Assembly (NCBI RefSeq): GCF_964204645.1
Contig: NC_134028.1
Location: forward strand, 22,048,153-22,108,152
Length of the DNA stretch: 60,000 nucleotides
Direction: 5' to 3'
Source of the DNA: Tubulanus polymorphus
Taxonomy: Eukaryota; Nemertea; Palaeonemertea; Tubulaniformes; Tubulanidae
Position 1 is the stretch's first letter. Each line of letters opens with the position of its first letter. Below, one piece after another: positions 47,246 through 59,060 of this stretch. The notes under the pieces were generated by a model. It made no database searches. It saw only the letters and a program-made list of their open reading frames with translations, and was not told the DNA's origin. A program made the translations under genes and the position numbers.

Positions 47246-49734
47246 TGCGTCGAGTATTTGGTGGCAGAAAACGGGCCACTGGCAGTCGAGTGGCTATCGC
47301 CACCGCGACAGAAATCAATATAACTATTGATTTAAAAACAATTACGTATTCCGGTAAAATGAATGGTTCAGTCGGTACGGAAGTGCCGTTAAATCCACAG
47401 TGCATTGCAGCGTGCGACGATGAGCACTGAAGCAAGCGTAAACATCACATGAGCCTGGTGCCCGAAACGCTTTTCCGACTTGATTCATGACCATGCCCTT
47501 CAAAGCATTCCTTCGTCTAATATCGACTCATCACGCCCTATCTGATGATTATCTATATTTTATTGTTATTCATTAATTTCTTAAAGATTTTACGTATCGA
47601 AATTATAAAATCATATCTTATCATTCTACGAAGTATCAATTCTGTTTCTACTTATCATCTTCGAGTACTCTAAAGTATCTACTATCTATACGTGATCGCC
47701 TAATAGATACATCCATTGTGATTCAGCGATGAAATCCCCGATGGGAAATTTCAATGCATTCGCTGAATCGCGGCCAATCGGCTTTAATGATTTCATAATC
47801 CGCGCGGCACATATCGCTGGGCACGCGGGTCTTTACGCGGTGATCCATCGTTTTAAACTCCACCGCTGACCTCTGATCGGCCTTTGACGTCGGAAAAAAT
47901 TACGCGCATAATGAGAAGATATTCACGTTCGTTCACGCTTTGTTGATTATGATGGATAGACTAGACAATGAGTAGGTAGCGTACAGGGTGACAAGTCTCT
48001 TTGGCAACAAAATGGCTCTAATTTCCGTCAATCACGCCGAAAGTAAAGTTATTTCGGATAAGTCAGTGTGATTTATTATGAACGATCAGTAGTTTGAATG
48101 AGAATCGCGGCGGTGGTGGCAATGATGGCCTAGTTTCGATCGAATCGATTCATGGTTAGCCGCCATTGCGCTCCCATAAAAAACGATCTTAACCGATTGG
48201 ACGTGTAAAGTTACCTGAGATTACGCACAGTGAGGCAGCAGTACTGCGATGCCACCGAGGGGTGTATAGCCAAGGCTTTTGGGGAATAATACTAAATAAG
48301 AAAAAATACGTGTGTAGTTCCAATTACAATCTTCACATTAGCGCCGCCAGTGGAACCTCAATTGCCACAGTCTCCTAATCACTTCAATTTCTAGTGCAAA
48401 TGTATACATTATTATAGATATGATCATTTTGTCCGATTGCGTAATTGCTACAGATTCAATCTGACGTCGGTTTTAACCTCACGGCATACGTCATTAAGTA
48501 ACCAGTGTATATCGTGACACGGGGACCGCGCAGTGCCGCATCATCGATCGGTTTGTATTCCGATAGCGGCTACAAGCAATCTTTTACTTGCTTTAGATAA
48601 CGATCTGTTTACCCATTCACCTCACGTAGCCATCGTGTAAACCCATTTGAATCGAGCGTCGAAATTTCGCTTACGACACCGCGCTTACGGGGGCGCTAGG
48701 GAAGGAATGTAGTCCCAGTAGTCCGCAGTCCGTATACGTCACTACTCTTTACACCGGTTCTGGATGCGGCGGTATTAATTTTCCTATTAGCGCAAGTAAT
48801 CGTTTTGAGATGTGCGCGGGGATCCGCGTGTGTTCGTATAGGTACACGCTACAACCACCGGCGAAACACGGCCGGCACCTATAAAACATCGGTATAATAG
48901 TTTGATTTGCGCTACGTTGATTTTATCTTCGTTGAAAGCGAATGAGAATGCGATGTGTAGTGGGGACGATCTATACGCGGCTCGATTCGATGATATCATC
49001 ATCAAATGAAACGATGATCAAAGGGTTGAATCGAAGCGTTTTCGTCAATTCCGTTCTAAGTTGTATCAGTTCAGCAAGCGCAATTTAAACCCTTCGAGAA
49101 AGCTCGTTAAACCGTACATTTTCAGGAAGCGTAGAATCTGCGCGAAGCCGGTTATGATTTGTTCGCTTATCATCTAAACGAGATGTGCCGGAGTTTTTTT
49201 GATCAAATCCCGAAATACAGACCCATACCGAGCTCTTTTGAGGAGCAATTATATTTCAAGAAAAGGGGCATTATTTACCGCGAAAAGGAGCACTTTCCTA
49301 TTGCAAGAGGACACATCCAAAATATGAAGTGCCCGGGTACTTGGACAAATCATTTGAGAATTGACTGCTTTCCTTTTCGAAAAGAACATGAAAATTGTAT
49401 CCAAATATCGCAAAATCTTGACCCGAAGTTTTTGACAATGAAGGGCGTTTTGAAAATTTTTAGTGGGTTCGTTCGTTACCCCCGAATCCCCACCCGGCAT
49501 GGGTCTGAAGTAAAAAATCTAAACAAGAAAGAAAATCTCATGATAAGCATTTTCAAACGTCACCGAGCTAAACCATGAACTTGTCGCTGTCACCCGGAAA
49601 AATTAGTTAAATCGAGGATGACAGTAAGTGACAGTTACAGTACTTCTACTACGCGCTATTGCATGTCAGTTGTACAGAGACCGCGTCTTCAAACTGGCGC
49701 CAAATACGATCCATATCCACTGAAGTATTGAATT

Positions 49735-49858
49735 ACGAGTTGTCCTTCGAGATTTCTTCAATCTGTTTCTCGCACGATTTAAAGAGATCAATTTGGCGAA
49801 GAACTAATCGCTTTTTTACGTCATCTCGAAGGCCTGCCACAAGCGTTTAACGAATTTA
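49735..49858 (-). pseudogene. retrotransposon gag relic
   Basis: On the minus strand, KFV(K)R, then one frameshift, then LVAGLRDDVKKRLVLRQID and LFKSCEKQIEEI before TAA. The F..GLRDDVKKRL pattern is typical of the capsid region of Ty3/gypsy-type gag. It is frameshifted and interrupted; no pol or LTR was recognised nearby. Confidence 0.4.
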
Positions 49859-49967
49859 TTCATCCCTCGCGCCCCGAATAAAGCTTAACAACGTCGACGA
49901 TATTGTTTAGAACATACTCCTCTTTACACTAAACAACGATTCACAAGGTCACTGCTGGCAATCTTCA

Positions 49968-50109
<142 letters not shown>

Positions 50110-50146
50110 AAGAAATATTGAATCCAAGAACTAACATGTCTTGTAA

Positions 50147-50300
50147 TATTAAGTCCGAAAATGTTTCCTTGAGATAATTTACGTATTCAAAGTTTCGACT
50201 ATATCCGACTATATCCATCTTCAGAAATGTTCAGTTTTCCTGAAGATGACTTGCATTAGAATAAACAACTTGCTCAACGAAACTTTTTCGGACTTAGTAT
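50147..50300. mobile_element. palindromic element, GTCGAAACGTCG family, diverged copy
   Basis: Starts AAGTCCGAAAATGTTTCC and ends GAAACTTTTTCGGACTTA, with AGTTTCGACTATATCCGAC and two CTGAAGATG-type centres (one per strand). It lies 40 bp from the TA tract. It carries CTGAAGATGG...TATAGTCGAAAC on the minus strand. Confidence 0.7.
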
Positions 50301-50647
50301 TAATTTATCGTTAATATATTGTGGGATACTCTGTATATTAACGGCTATAGTGTTTTATCAATGGTTGTTTACGTTTACTTGGAGCCACTTGAGAACAATA
50401 ATTGATTAACATAACACAATCACAACATTGACTTTAAATATAGACCACTTTAAAAGTAACTGATATTGTTAATCGGGATGGACATGTTTATGGATTCAGC
50501 ATTCCGTCAAATACTCGTCATAGCCAGCTCTAATGTAGATATCAATCTGCACCTTGAATTGAAACCCTGAGATAATCGATACTCGTTATCACCATTCTTA
50601 CAATGTTTGAAACGCGTGGTCATCTGGCTTGTAGCTCCAAACACCCT

Positions 50648-50807
50648 GGCCAAATTCGGATTTCGTATCTAGTTGACTAGCGGTCGAAACTAATAACCGA
50701 ATGCGCTTGATTTTCGAACTATTTCCGGAACATAGCTCCGACAAACGGACATTCGGTTTCGTTTAGTTCGACTATAGTCGACTAACTCAGATAACCGAAG
50801 GTGGTCC
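50648..50807. mobile_element. MITE, GGCCAA...TAGTCGACTAG family, copy 2
   Basis: GGCCAAATTCGGATTTCGTA, TCTAGTTGACTAGCGGTCG, ATTTCCGGAACATAGC and GACTATAGTCGACTAACTC match 41638-41786 in inverted orientation. Confidence 0.7.
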
Positions 50808-52419
50808 TGGTTGTGGCCTGAACACTCTGGTTGGTGCCTGAACACTCTGGTTGGTTGGTGCCCGGACTGGCTGTTGTACCGAACACCCAGATCGGGGCCT
50901 GATGCATCTTGTCCTACACACACACGCACCACGCACGCACGCACACCTAGTTTATCACGCAGAAAGCAGCAGTCGTCGGTAAATGTTTACCCTGCAGCTC
51001 AAACTGCGAACATTACCCGCACGATAAGGCACCGAATTAACTTTCTTAAACGCTTTAGACTTCGCCGCAGTGCTAATGTTTCCTGCCTGATATGTTCGTA
51101 CGAAATGCAAGACGTCAATTTTGCCAATTTGATGCGATTTAAACCAAACCCGGACAAAAATCGGCTTACTGTCACAGCCGGTGGAAAGTACAACTGCGTT
51201 ATCGATTAGTGTCGTCCGCAAAGCAGATACGAGAGATCTAATTAAACGGCTGCCATGACTGACCACTATATTGCAGGGATACGTATATACCTAGTAGAAA
51301 CCATGAATCTGGACAGTTGCTTAGAACTGTTGTGGGTTTAACTATTCGGTCAGCGATGTGTTTGCTTGCTTTGATAGTTCTTTTTTCGTTAGTATAAGTA
51401 ATTTACTTGTCGCAGAGAAAATTTACAAAATTAGTAATAACAAATTTAATAAAAAACAATGAGGTACATGTACAGATGACAGGATCCTGAGCAGGGCCAT
51501 AATAGCTGTATATTCAAAAGGATGTTCAGACATCCTGACAAAACACAAACATGAAAAAACAAAAGAAAAACAAATAGAAATTTTCGAGTAGTCTTTCCAT
51601 CACCCATGTTGTCCTTTCAGTCAGTAGTTCAGTTAAATTCGATCGTATTTATGTATCTATTTTATGGATGTAGGAACATGTGAATATACGAAAAAGATCT
51701 GACATGACCCGCGTGTCGTTGAGACAGGGTTTTGAATATAAGGATGAGAAAGTATAGTGAGCGCGATGTCACTCTGAAACGATCATGACCGTCAAGATTG
51801 ATTCGCCTCGCGGTATTTGATTTACTCTTCTGGTTTATCCAACGTTTCGCGTGAATGATGCGGTTTAGAACCTGACGACGCATCGGTTTTTGGTCGATTC
51901 GTAATATTTACGAGTTCAAGTTGACCTTCCGATTGTATGTGAACGCGCGCGAGCGTCACGCCGCATTACACAGTCGAATCAATCCCAGTCACGCTGTATA
52001 TCGTCTCTGTTCTGACCTCTCGGCAGTTCATTATTCCCGATGACAGAAAGCCGATTTTACTAAAACTAATAATAATTCCCTCCGATGCTTTTCATACACG
52101 TTCTTTTTCTGCGGTTCTAATTTCTTGTTATCGAAATCGTGTTTGGATTGAGATGTTTTTATCTAGCCGAAAATCGTCCATCTACGGAGACCGAGTTTTG
52201 TAACCAGCGGTCAAATTATCCAGCTCTTTGATATCGTAGAAAACCTAGTTATGGGACTGGTTTTAGACTGAGACATTGTCCTCGAGCTCTGTATCGTCGA
52301 CCAACTCAGTATATTGTATAATGAAGTCATTGTTTGTGAAAGCTCATATCATTTGGCAATGGTTTGATGCATTCCTGCGTCCTTTTCCAAAAATGCCATT
52401 ATGCACTCTTAGTACTGTT

Positions 52420-52572
52420 AAGCCCAACGCACACGGCACCGAAACAAACGCTTTTTCCTCGTGAAAAACGTTTTCGCCGAACTGAAAAACGTTTTTCACG
52501 AGCAAAAAACGTTTTCTGAAAAACGTGTTTCTGTTTCGGCGAAACAAATGTTTTGCCGTGTGCGTTGGGCTT
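52420..52572. mobile_element. MITE, AAGCCCAACGCACACGGC family
   Basis: Perfect 18-bp inverted ends (52420-52437 and 52555-52572). The interior holds several AAAAACGTTTT blocks in both orientations between CGAAACAAACG-type sequences. No coding capacity. Confidence 0.85.
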
Positions 52573-52578
52573 TATACA

Positions 52579-52606
52579 GCGCAAGGCCGACCTACGCCCG
52601 CCTTTA
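52579..52606. mobile_element. solo end of the GCGTAGGTCGGCC MITE family
   Basis: GCGCAAGGCCGACCTACGCC then CGCCTTTA, nearly identical to the right end of 26358-26685, seven bases after another MITE. No matching left end was seen. Confidence 0.6.
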
Positions 52607-53121
52607 GACGCAGCTGTTTTTAGTCGATCACATCGAGGTTTTCAGGGATGGGAACAGGCCTAGCTATAAGGTTTTTGAATAACCTCCAAGAAATAAATCA
52701 TCATCGGCAAAATCATTGGCCTGGCCATGCACCAGTCTTGTTTTATGTTCGATAACTCAGAAAGTAAAAGTTTAAGTCGAAATGAATCTCGCGGATAAAG
52801 AGATTGATTTCACGTCATTCGGGTCATGTTACGTATAAGCTGAGTTCGTTCGTTCGTTCGTAATTCGTTCGATTTGAACTCGGGCTATTACGCGCCGAAA
52901 ATGAGTAATTGCGAACATGTTCGGTATAAACATCAATTTTAGCAGTTCTTGATTCGCTGAAATTACATCGCAAACTAAACCAATTAGCCGTTTCAATTTC
53001 GGGAGCTTAGAAACGACTGGAAAAAACGTGTCTCCGATGTTAATATGATCATCAATTTTATGTATACGGTGCTAAAAGCGGTGGTTGTCGTCGGGAATTT
53101 CAAACGTTTTAACGACTTCAG

Positions 53122-53313
53122 ACGATTGCGTCGAACAAAATTTCGAACCCAGTATACGTAGTTGGCGCGCGCTCGAACATATTACCACAAAGACTAGCGC
53201 CATCAATCTCGTCTGCGAGGCGTGTGTGAAGCGTACCCGGCGGAGGTTGGAATTTAACAAGAAAATTACTACTTTATACAAAAGGCGATTTTATCGCGTT
53301 TTTACGGCGTGTT
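53122..53313 (+). CDS. candidate internal exon, unidentified protein
   Basis: Between a good acceptor (AACGTTTTAACGACTTCAG) and a consensus donor (T|GTAAGT) a 192-nt frame reads DCVEQNFEPSIRSWRALEH, then ITTKTSAINLVCEACVKRT, then RRRLEFNKKITTLYKRR and FYRVFTAC. It enters with two bases and leaves with one (a symmetric 1-1 exon). Basic and Cys-containing; no family recognised. The antisense frame is also open, so strand and reality are uncertain. Confidence 0.3.
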
Positions 53314-53702
53314 GTAAGTGCGCGGTAAATTGGAGAATAAAGAACTTGGTCTTAATCCTATCCGGAGCTGCCGATACTGACGATGTCCCTGATTGTCAGG
53401 GCACAGTGCCTGAATATGCCTCGCCAATTATTGCAGAAAACTATATATATATACGCCGTCTTTTGTAATATAGCTCACTGATAATGTCTTTCGAGACCTA
53501 CGTGGGAAATTTGTCAATTCTATGTTGTATTTCTATTTAAAAAAGAATGCCTCACAGTCCCTGATGATGGTTTTTCGATGCTACTGAAAATTGCTATCCC
53601 TGCAACAATTTCTGCTGTCCCTCTGAAAAATTGTTTCAGATGTTCATTTTTCCTTGTTTTGTTTGTGAAAATTTAGTAGTGAGCATGATCGGTATTATCC
53701 AG

Positions 53703-54050
53703 TCCTGTATTTAGAGGGGGGGGGGTTCGGGGGGTCGCTCATCGACGGAGTTCCATTTACTTAAGCAAATTTGAGAATCGATTTCCATGATTCACTATTT
53801 AATGACACTTTTTCATTCGTTTTCGTTCAGACTATGCATATGTTTCCGAACTTAGTTGATTTGAGGCCAAATTCTATGAAGAGGCAAACTTTTCGCCAGA
53901 AGAAATTGTGAAATTGTCTCTTTTGCATCTCGTTTTCAAAAATTGCCTGCATGGGTTATACGCTTACATTTGCATGGATACCATACAAAAAAATTCCACT
54001 TTCGATGAAAATCGAACCCTCAAAGACGTGGGTGGCTAGTACGGGCCTGA
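53703..54050. repeat. dispersed repeat of about 400 bp, copy 2
   Basis: Begins with a G-rich end (GAGGGGGGGGGGTTCGGGGG) and ends GGCTAGTACGGGCCTGAT. It is colinear with 39583-40006 through the blocks listed there. Confidence 0.7.
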
Positions 54051-54520
54051 TATCGGGGGTAAAGATAAGACAAAATACGGATATTTCCCTCCACAGAATA
54101 TACCCGGCGTCCGTACCAAACGCCGGAGAGACACCTCGGTTGAATAGAATAACGTTGTTTGCCGCGTGGAGGGTGATTGATAGTTAAACGGAGATATTGT
54201 CGTTTTGCTCGTCGATAACACCAGATCGACCGGTGTTACTGTGTAGCGTGTGGCCTAATGACATACCAACCGGAGTGTGCGTAACGTTTTACAGCATAAC
54301 ATCCCGCAGGACCAATAGCCACCATTCAATGAAAATAGACACCGCTCCGCTTTGTGACGGTAAACACCTCAATTTGCATCGAAGATACATCAACCCTAAC
54401 TAGTTTGACAAGAAGATTGCGCAAACATGACAATATAGAAACAGATCGTGTTTTAGTTACTCGTTAGATCACGTTTCGTGGTGTTTCATACATTAGACTA
54501 CATGGTTCTCTGCTACCAGG

Positions 54521-54802
54521 TTGAAAAAACCCGTCATGTCATTAATAAAAAAGTGCGCACGGTCAGCATTTACTGTAAAGGTGTTTAGCGAAACAGGATC
54601 AGTCGCCACAAAGGAGTTACGTGTTAGATTCGGACCTAATATTGATAGATGCTGTAAGGAGATTACTGCTTCGTATGACAAGTTCCCGAAACGGAGGCCT
54701 GTCACGGCGGCTATACAGGAGTCCTTCACAAAACTTTCCACAACACAAAACCTCGCACGTAGTCAGACGCGAATCGATCCGTCGGGTGTATCGAGGGTGT
54801 GA
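54521..54802 (+). pseudogene. possible transposase helix-turn-helix relic
   Basis: The open frame contains VKVFSETGSVATKELRVRFG, like the linker (F.ETGSV.....R.GRP) found in helix-turn-helix N-termini of Tc1/mariner-like transposases. The neighbouring frame continues with a partly similar basic stretch, suggesting frameshift decay. No catalytic DDE/D region was seen. The opposite strand is also open here, so this is tentative. Confidence 0.25.
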
Positions 54803-55438
54803 AATCTGTAAGCTATACCTTGCACTAGACTCGCGGAAAGGGCTCGAATTTCTACAGGGAAAGCAACACGCTTAGATCGATCAGAAGAATGTGATCCCCT
54901 CTCGCGAGGTTTCGCTATCCCTTCTGTGCAATAAAAGTGTTTAAAAATGCATCGCACGTAATCTCAAATAAACGACTTTCCCCTTTCATAGGCCGGCGCT
55001 TATATACTAATGGACATTGCCGAAAGATAAATGACAATGTTAATGAAACAGTGGTTGGAGCCGATCTATACACAGGACACAGGACACTGTGAAGTACTGT
55101 ATTACACGATGATTTGTTTGATATACGATCATACGTATCTAATCTCATTTCAAAACGCTCCAAATGAATACACGTTTTATATTGTTCTTGCTGAATTTTC
55201 TAGTTCGATTGTTTGCAGCTAATGCACGCAATATCTGCCCGAAATACGAAACTCAGAAACACAAAAGAAATCTTCTGAATCGGTTGTTTACAGCTTTAAA
55301 CGCGCGCAACATTTAATACCCGAAGTACGTGCCAACGCTTTCCTAGAGTATTTCTGAATCGGTAGCTGATACCCGCTCCCCAATCCTACCGCGATGATAA
55401 ATGCGTTTTTGCGCAATCGTCACCGGAGAGATTGATCG

Positions 55439-55634
55439 ATGTTTTCGACGCAATTTAAATATCATTTTAATCCTCGCGCGCCGCTCGCGCACGCTTGTAA
55501 AAGCGTTTTAATTCCGCGACAACAGAAACAGGAGAGAAACGATACGGGAAACGCTGACAAAAATCTCGACGACACTAACTCTCAGACGAAAGATAACGAC
55601 AGACAAACGTCACCCGGTTATCTCAGTAACTGCT
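55439..55634 (+). CDS. candidate first coding exon, unidentified protein
   Basis: ATG at 55439, preceded two codons earlier by an in-frame TGA, opens MFSTQFKYHFNPRAPLAHAC, then KSVLIPRQQKQERNDTG, then NADKNLDDTNSQTKDNDRQT and SPGYLSNC, running into a consensus donor T|GTAAGT (one base left). Hydrophilic, Asn/Asp/Gln/Lys-rich and probably disordered. No downstream exon was found within the window. Confidence 0.35.
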
Positions 55635-55931
55635 GTAAGTACATCTATCTATACATACTCACGGGATGATGAGTTATACGAGCTATTTTACAAGTCAGAT
55701 TCAATTAATTCCAGCGCCGATGAATCAATCAATCGATCGAGATTACTAGTAAACTGAAACTTTTATCAACGGAATGAACAGGTGATAAGGAGTAGTGTGA
55801 TGAGCGTGTTTCGTGCTTCCTGTGTGGAGACATGACAGACATTAGACAGACATGAGAAACGGGTCTTTTTGATAACGATCGCTCAGGGGTCTTTCACGTG
55901 TGGCTCTGCCGTTTTGAAGCATGGCTACCCC

Positions 55932-56238
55932 CGTCCTCCCGAGGGAGGGATTCGAACCTGATGGCATCGCTACACTCATCTCTGCCACACTAAATCAGGC
56001 GCGCATGTACATGCGCAGCACGAAATCTTGCGCTACCAATCAGATCGCTTGTTGTATAATCACTGAGGTAAATCTCACGGAAGAACTATAAATGGGAAAA
56101 GCCAGGCTAATAAAAAACGAGATATATTATTGGCTGATAATGACATCATCTACGCTGTGCACTCGGTCGAGTGTGGCAGAGTTTCGTACCGCAGCAATCT
56201 CGATACCATCAGGTTCGAATCCCTGCCGTGGGAGGATG
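55932..56238. mobile_element. foldback element with tRNA-like ends, copy C
   Basis: Left end CGTCCTCCCGAGGGAGGGAT, then TCGAACCTGATGGCATCGC; right end GTGTGGCAGAGTTTCGTACC, then CAGGTTCGAATCCCTGCC and GGGAGGATG. It shares ATCAGATCGCTTGTTGTATA with the other copies. TACCCC(C)GT flanks both ends and may be a target-site duplication. Confidence 0.8.
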
Positions 56239-56880
56239 GGATACCCCGTGCTCTGTGATTCTGCGGTAGTCTTTGGTCTCGGATCCCGGTTCCACGTGAT
56301 GGAGCCCTGAGTTTGATAGGCCACATGGGCTACCGTCTCAGCATTGATTACATTCTTTGGTTCTTTCTTTGTTCAATAAAGTTCAGATATATTATCATAT
56401 TGTATTGTATCGTATTCTTTATTGTATTGTATTACAGGCTCGACTTCTCCGCCTCACGCAGAGCCAGCGCGAGATCCTCCATCCGCAGGATGGGTGACAT
56501 CCAAAGACAGCCACTTTAATTTTCCCTATAGTCAATCTTGCCGAGATAAGACGTATTTCGATGGCTTCGTTCGGTACTTTCTCATTTTGTATTTGGACAT
56601 TAACCTAAACCTTAGATAACCACTGAAAGTCGCAGTAACGATAGTGCGGTAATAAAGACTTATTGCTGGATCAAGTGGCGGTTGTAACGTCGTGTGTGTG
56701 GTCTTTGTTTGCGACGGTATGAAAATAGCCAGCAGAGATTCCTAGATCAGCGCTGAAATTAAAGCGGGTATCGATCTCCAGCCCATCGGACCAGCATTTC
56801 GAACATTCGTGAAGTCTTGAAAGTATGCTTTGTATAAAATATCTGGTGTTCGTTGCAGTAATCGTTATCAGAAATTGATC

Positions 56881-57037
56881 ATGACGTCACTAGTGAATGC
56901 ATAGGCAAGAGGAAGAGGAAGGATCGAGTAGTGGAGAGTGGGTAGTGACGTAACTTCCGTCCGCCATCTTGGATGACGTCACTTCCTACTATTCACTGAC
57001 CAATCCTCATCTTGCCTGTCTTTACTACTGACGTCAT
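56881..57037. promoter_or_regulatory. foldback element with ETS, YY1 and CRE-like motifs
   Basis: Imperfect inverted arms of about 65 bp start and end with ATGACGTCA (56881 and 57029-57037). The centre (about 56943-56983) reads TGACGTAACTTCCG, then CCGCCATCTTGGAT, then GACGTCACTTCC. These are CRE-like, ETS-like (CTTCCG) and YY1-like (CCGCCATCTTGG) motifs in the tight arrangement typical of animal housekeeping promoters. A further TGACGTCA lies at 57074. No exon could be tied to it. Confidence 0.6.
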
Positions 57038-58189
57038 AGACGGGTCCATAGGACTGGACTCAGCACGTCGCAATGACGTCACTTTGTAATAATAACTTCT
57101 AGCTGATCAGACCAGAGTGAGCCTTCCGGTCACCATGCAATCACTAGGTCCCCGGGACTCGGACTCGGATTGTGGATTTAGCCAACAAGCGGCCTTCCTA
57201 CATCTCTCATTCTCATTCATATTTACCCCTGATCTGTCCAGATGTTATATCAATTTGCCAATAAATATTAACCGATATCAAATTCGTTGGTTTGTTTATC
57301 CAGCACTGGGTAAATGTTCAAACACGTGTTTAACTCTCAGGATATTAATCATTGGTCTCCATCATCATCAACGGGGAGTGAGTGCGACATATTGCAAGCT
57401 ACAGTTTTAGAGCCTGCGATCGCGTGTCACGCAGGTTATGGGTGTGTATCGCTCTGAAACAGTATCTACAACTTGCCCGGACTTTCAAGAGTCGATTCTC
57501 TCCACGTTCTATTCGTTCAACAACTCGGTAAACATAACGTAATGAATTATCCAACTTGTTTGTTAATGGGGTTCTTTACTACGTAACGCGGTCTCTCTCT
57601 ATGGTACGCGCAATAGAAACAATCGTTCAGATACGAACGTGAAATGCATATCATCGAATATTTGGCATCGCTCAACATTCCAGGCATCCTATAGGACTAG
57701 CTATAACTCGTAAGGTTATTTGGGACTGGCTTTTAATCGTGGACCTCTCATCTCTAATAGACGGAGAATTCATTAGCAGCATCCACGCTACCACTAGTAC
57801 CGTTCCAAATAGGTCCGCGTATACCTGGGAACGGACCAAATCATAGTGGGCTAACACGCGTTGCTAAATTAGCTACATATAGTTATGACTTGACCCGAAA
57901 GTTGTCGCAATGGTTATTTCAACCCCGGAATTTATATCTGAATGATAGATTTAAGAGTCCCTTGCCGTTATTTATTTAAACAATTTTGATGACTGCAGTT
58001 TATCATTATTTCTGGACACATCAATCTATGGTAAATTCTAGGCCATTTTCAAAACAATTAAAACGGATACTCCACGAGCAACACAACACGTAATAGACAG
58101 ATTTCCGGATGATGAATAAGCCGTTAGCCAATACTTCAGGTTCTAGGCAAAACAGAAATTATGTAAAATCTGAAAATTATGTTATTCTA

Positions 58190-58392
58190 CGCAGGCATTT
58201 CTGGCCCGGGCCATTTTGGAGCGACACTGTTCACACGGGTGTCAAATGGGCATGTGCCTGTTTGGCCCGAACACAAACTTGAGCCAAATTTTACGGTGAA
58301 CGCGCTCTCTAACTAAGCACGAGCCCAATTTGACACGGGCCTGATCCGCGCCAATTTGGCCGGGGCCAAATCGTCGCCGTGTGATCGCGGCT
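58190..58392. mobile_element. CGCGATCACACGA / GGGCC MITE family, partial copy
   Basis: GGCCCGGGCCATTTTGG, CTGTTCACACGGGTGTCAAA and GCGCTCTCTAACTAAGCACG match the family interior. The right end GTGTGATCGCGGCTA is intact and the left end is lost. Confidence 0.7.
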
Positions 58393-58923
58393 ATAATCAC
58401 GTCGATCCGTGCGTTAGTCTTGTTTTTGTTTTCTGATCGGGGTTTCGTCTTCCGGTTCACCTGGGACTGCGTCGTTTGTAAACCTACCGTGCAGACGATT
58501 ATTCCATTCTACACATCGTTGTTTTCGGTGCGTAAAACGATTACGTCTGCATCATTTATAACTACACCGATGTCACAACGACTGAAAACCGTCGCGCGCC
58601 CGTAATAAGATTGATGGTTTCTCGATAGTTTATGTGTACGCGGCGCTAATTTCAATATAGAATATACACGCATCCAACGGAGAACATAACATTATCACCG
58701 ACTTATTAAACAAGTGAACTTCTCAGTACGTCGAAGATCATTAATCGAAATATCAAAATTACTAGTAGAATAGCCCCACTACTCAGACGCGGAGAATCGA
58801 TGATGAGTTTGAAACCTGCTATATACAGACTTCAGAAGATTGAAGGGAGAACAGCCCGTACTCGCGGACGTGGACAAGTGATAAGTTATACAGAACAAAC
58901 ATTCCATACAGAATCAAAAAGAT

Positions 58924-59060
58924 TGAAAACGAATTTCATTTATAAAAAATCACAGTCAAAATACATGACGTTTCGAACTCACCCTATAGACCATCGTCAA
59001 AGGTTCAAAACGTCGTGTATTTCTATTTCAAGTTTTGATAAATATAAAATTCGTTTTTAA
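58924..59060. mobile_element. palindromic element, AATACATGACGTTTCGAAC family
   Basis: The left arm (AACGAATTTCATTTATA ... ATGACGTTTCGAACTC) and right arm (GGTTCAAAACGTCGTG ... AATATAAAATTCGTTTTT) are imperfect inverted repeats of about 60 bp around CATCGTCAA. Single arms of the same family occur at 12655-12745 and near 27695. Confidence 0.7.

Noticed and set aside
49135-49578. Open frame with NLREAGYDLFAYHLNE followed by about 130 residues
   Set aside because: Looks protein-like at its start, but there is no good donor, no known domain and the opposite strand is also open.
50999-51209. Plus frame after a CCCTGCAG acceptor ending KYNCVID
   Set aside because: Acceptor is plausible but both strands are open and no partner exon was found.
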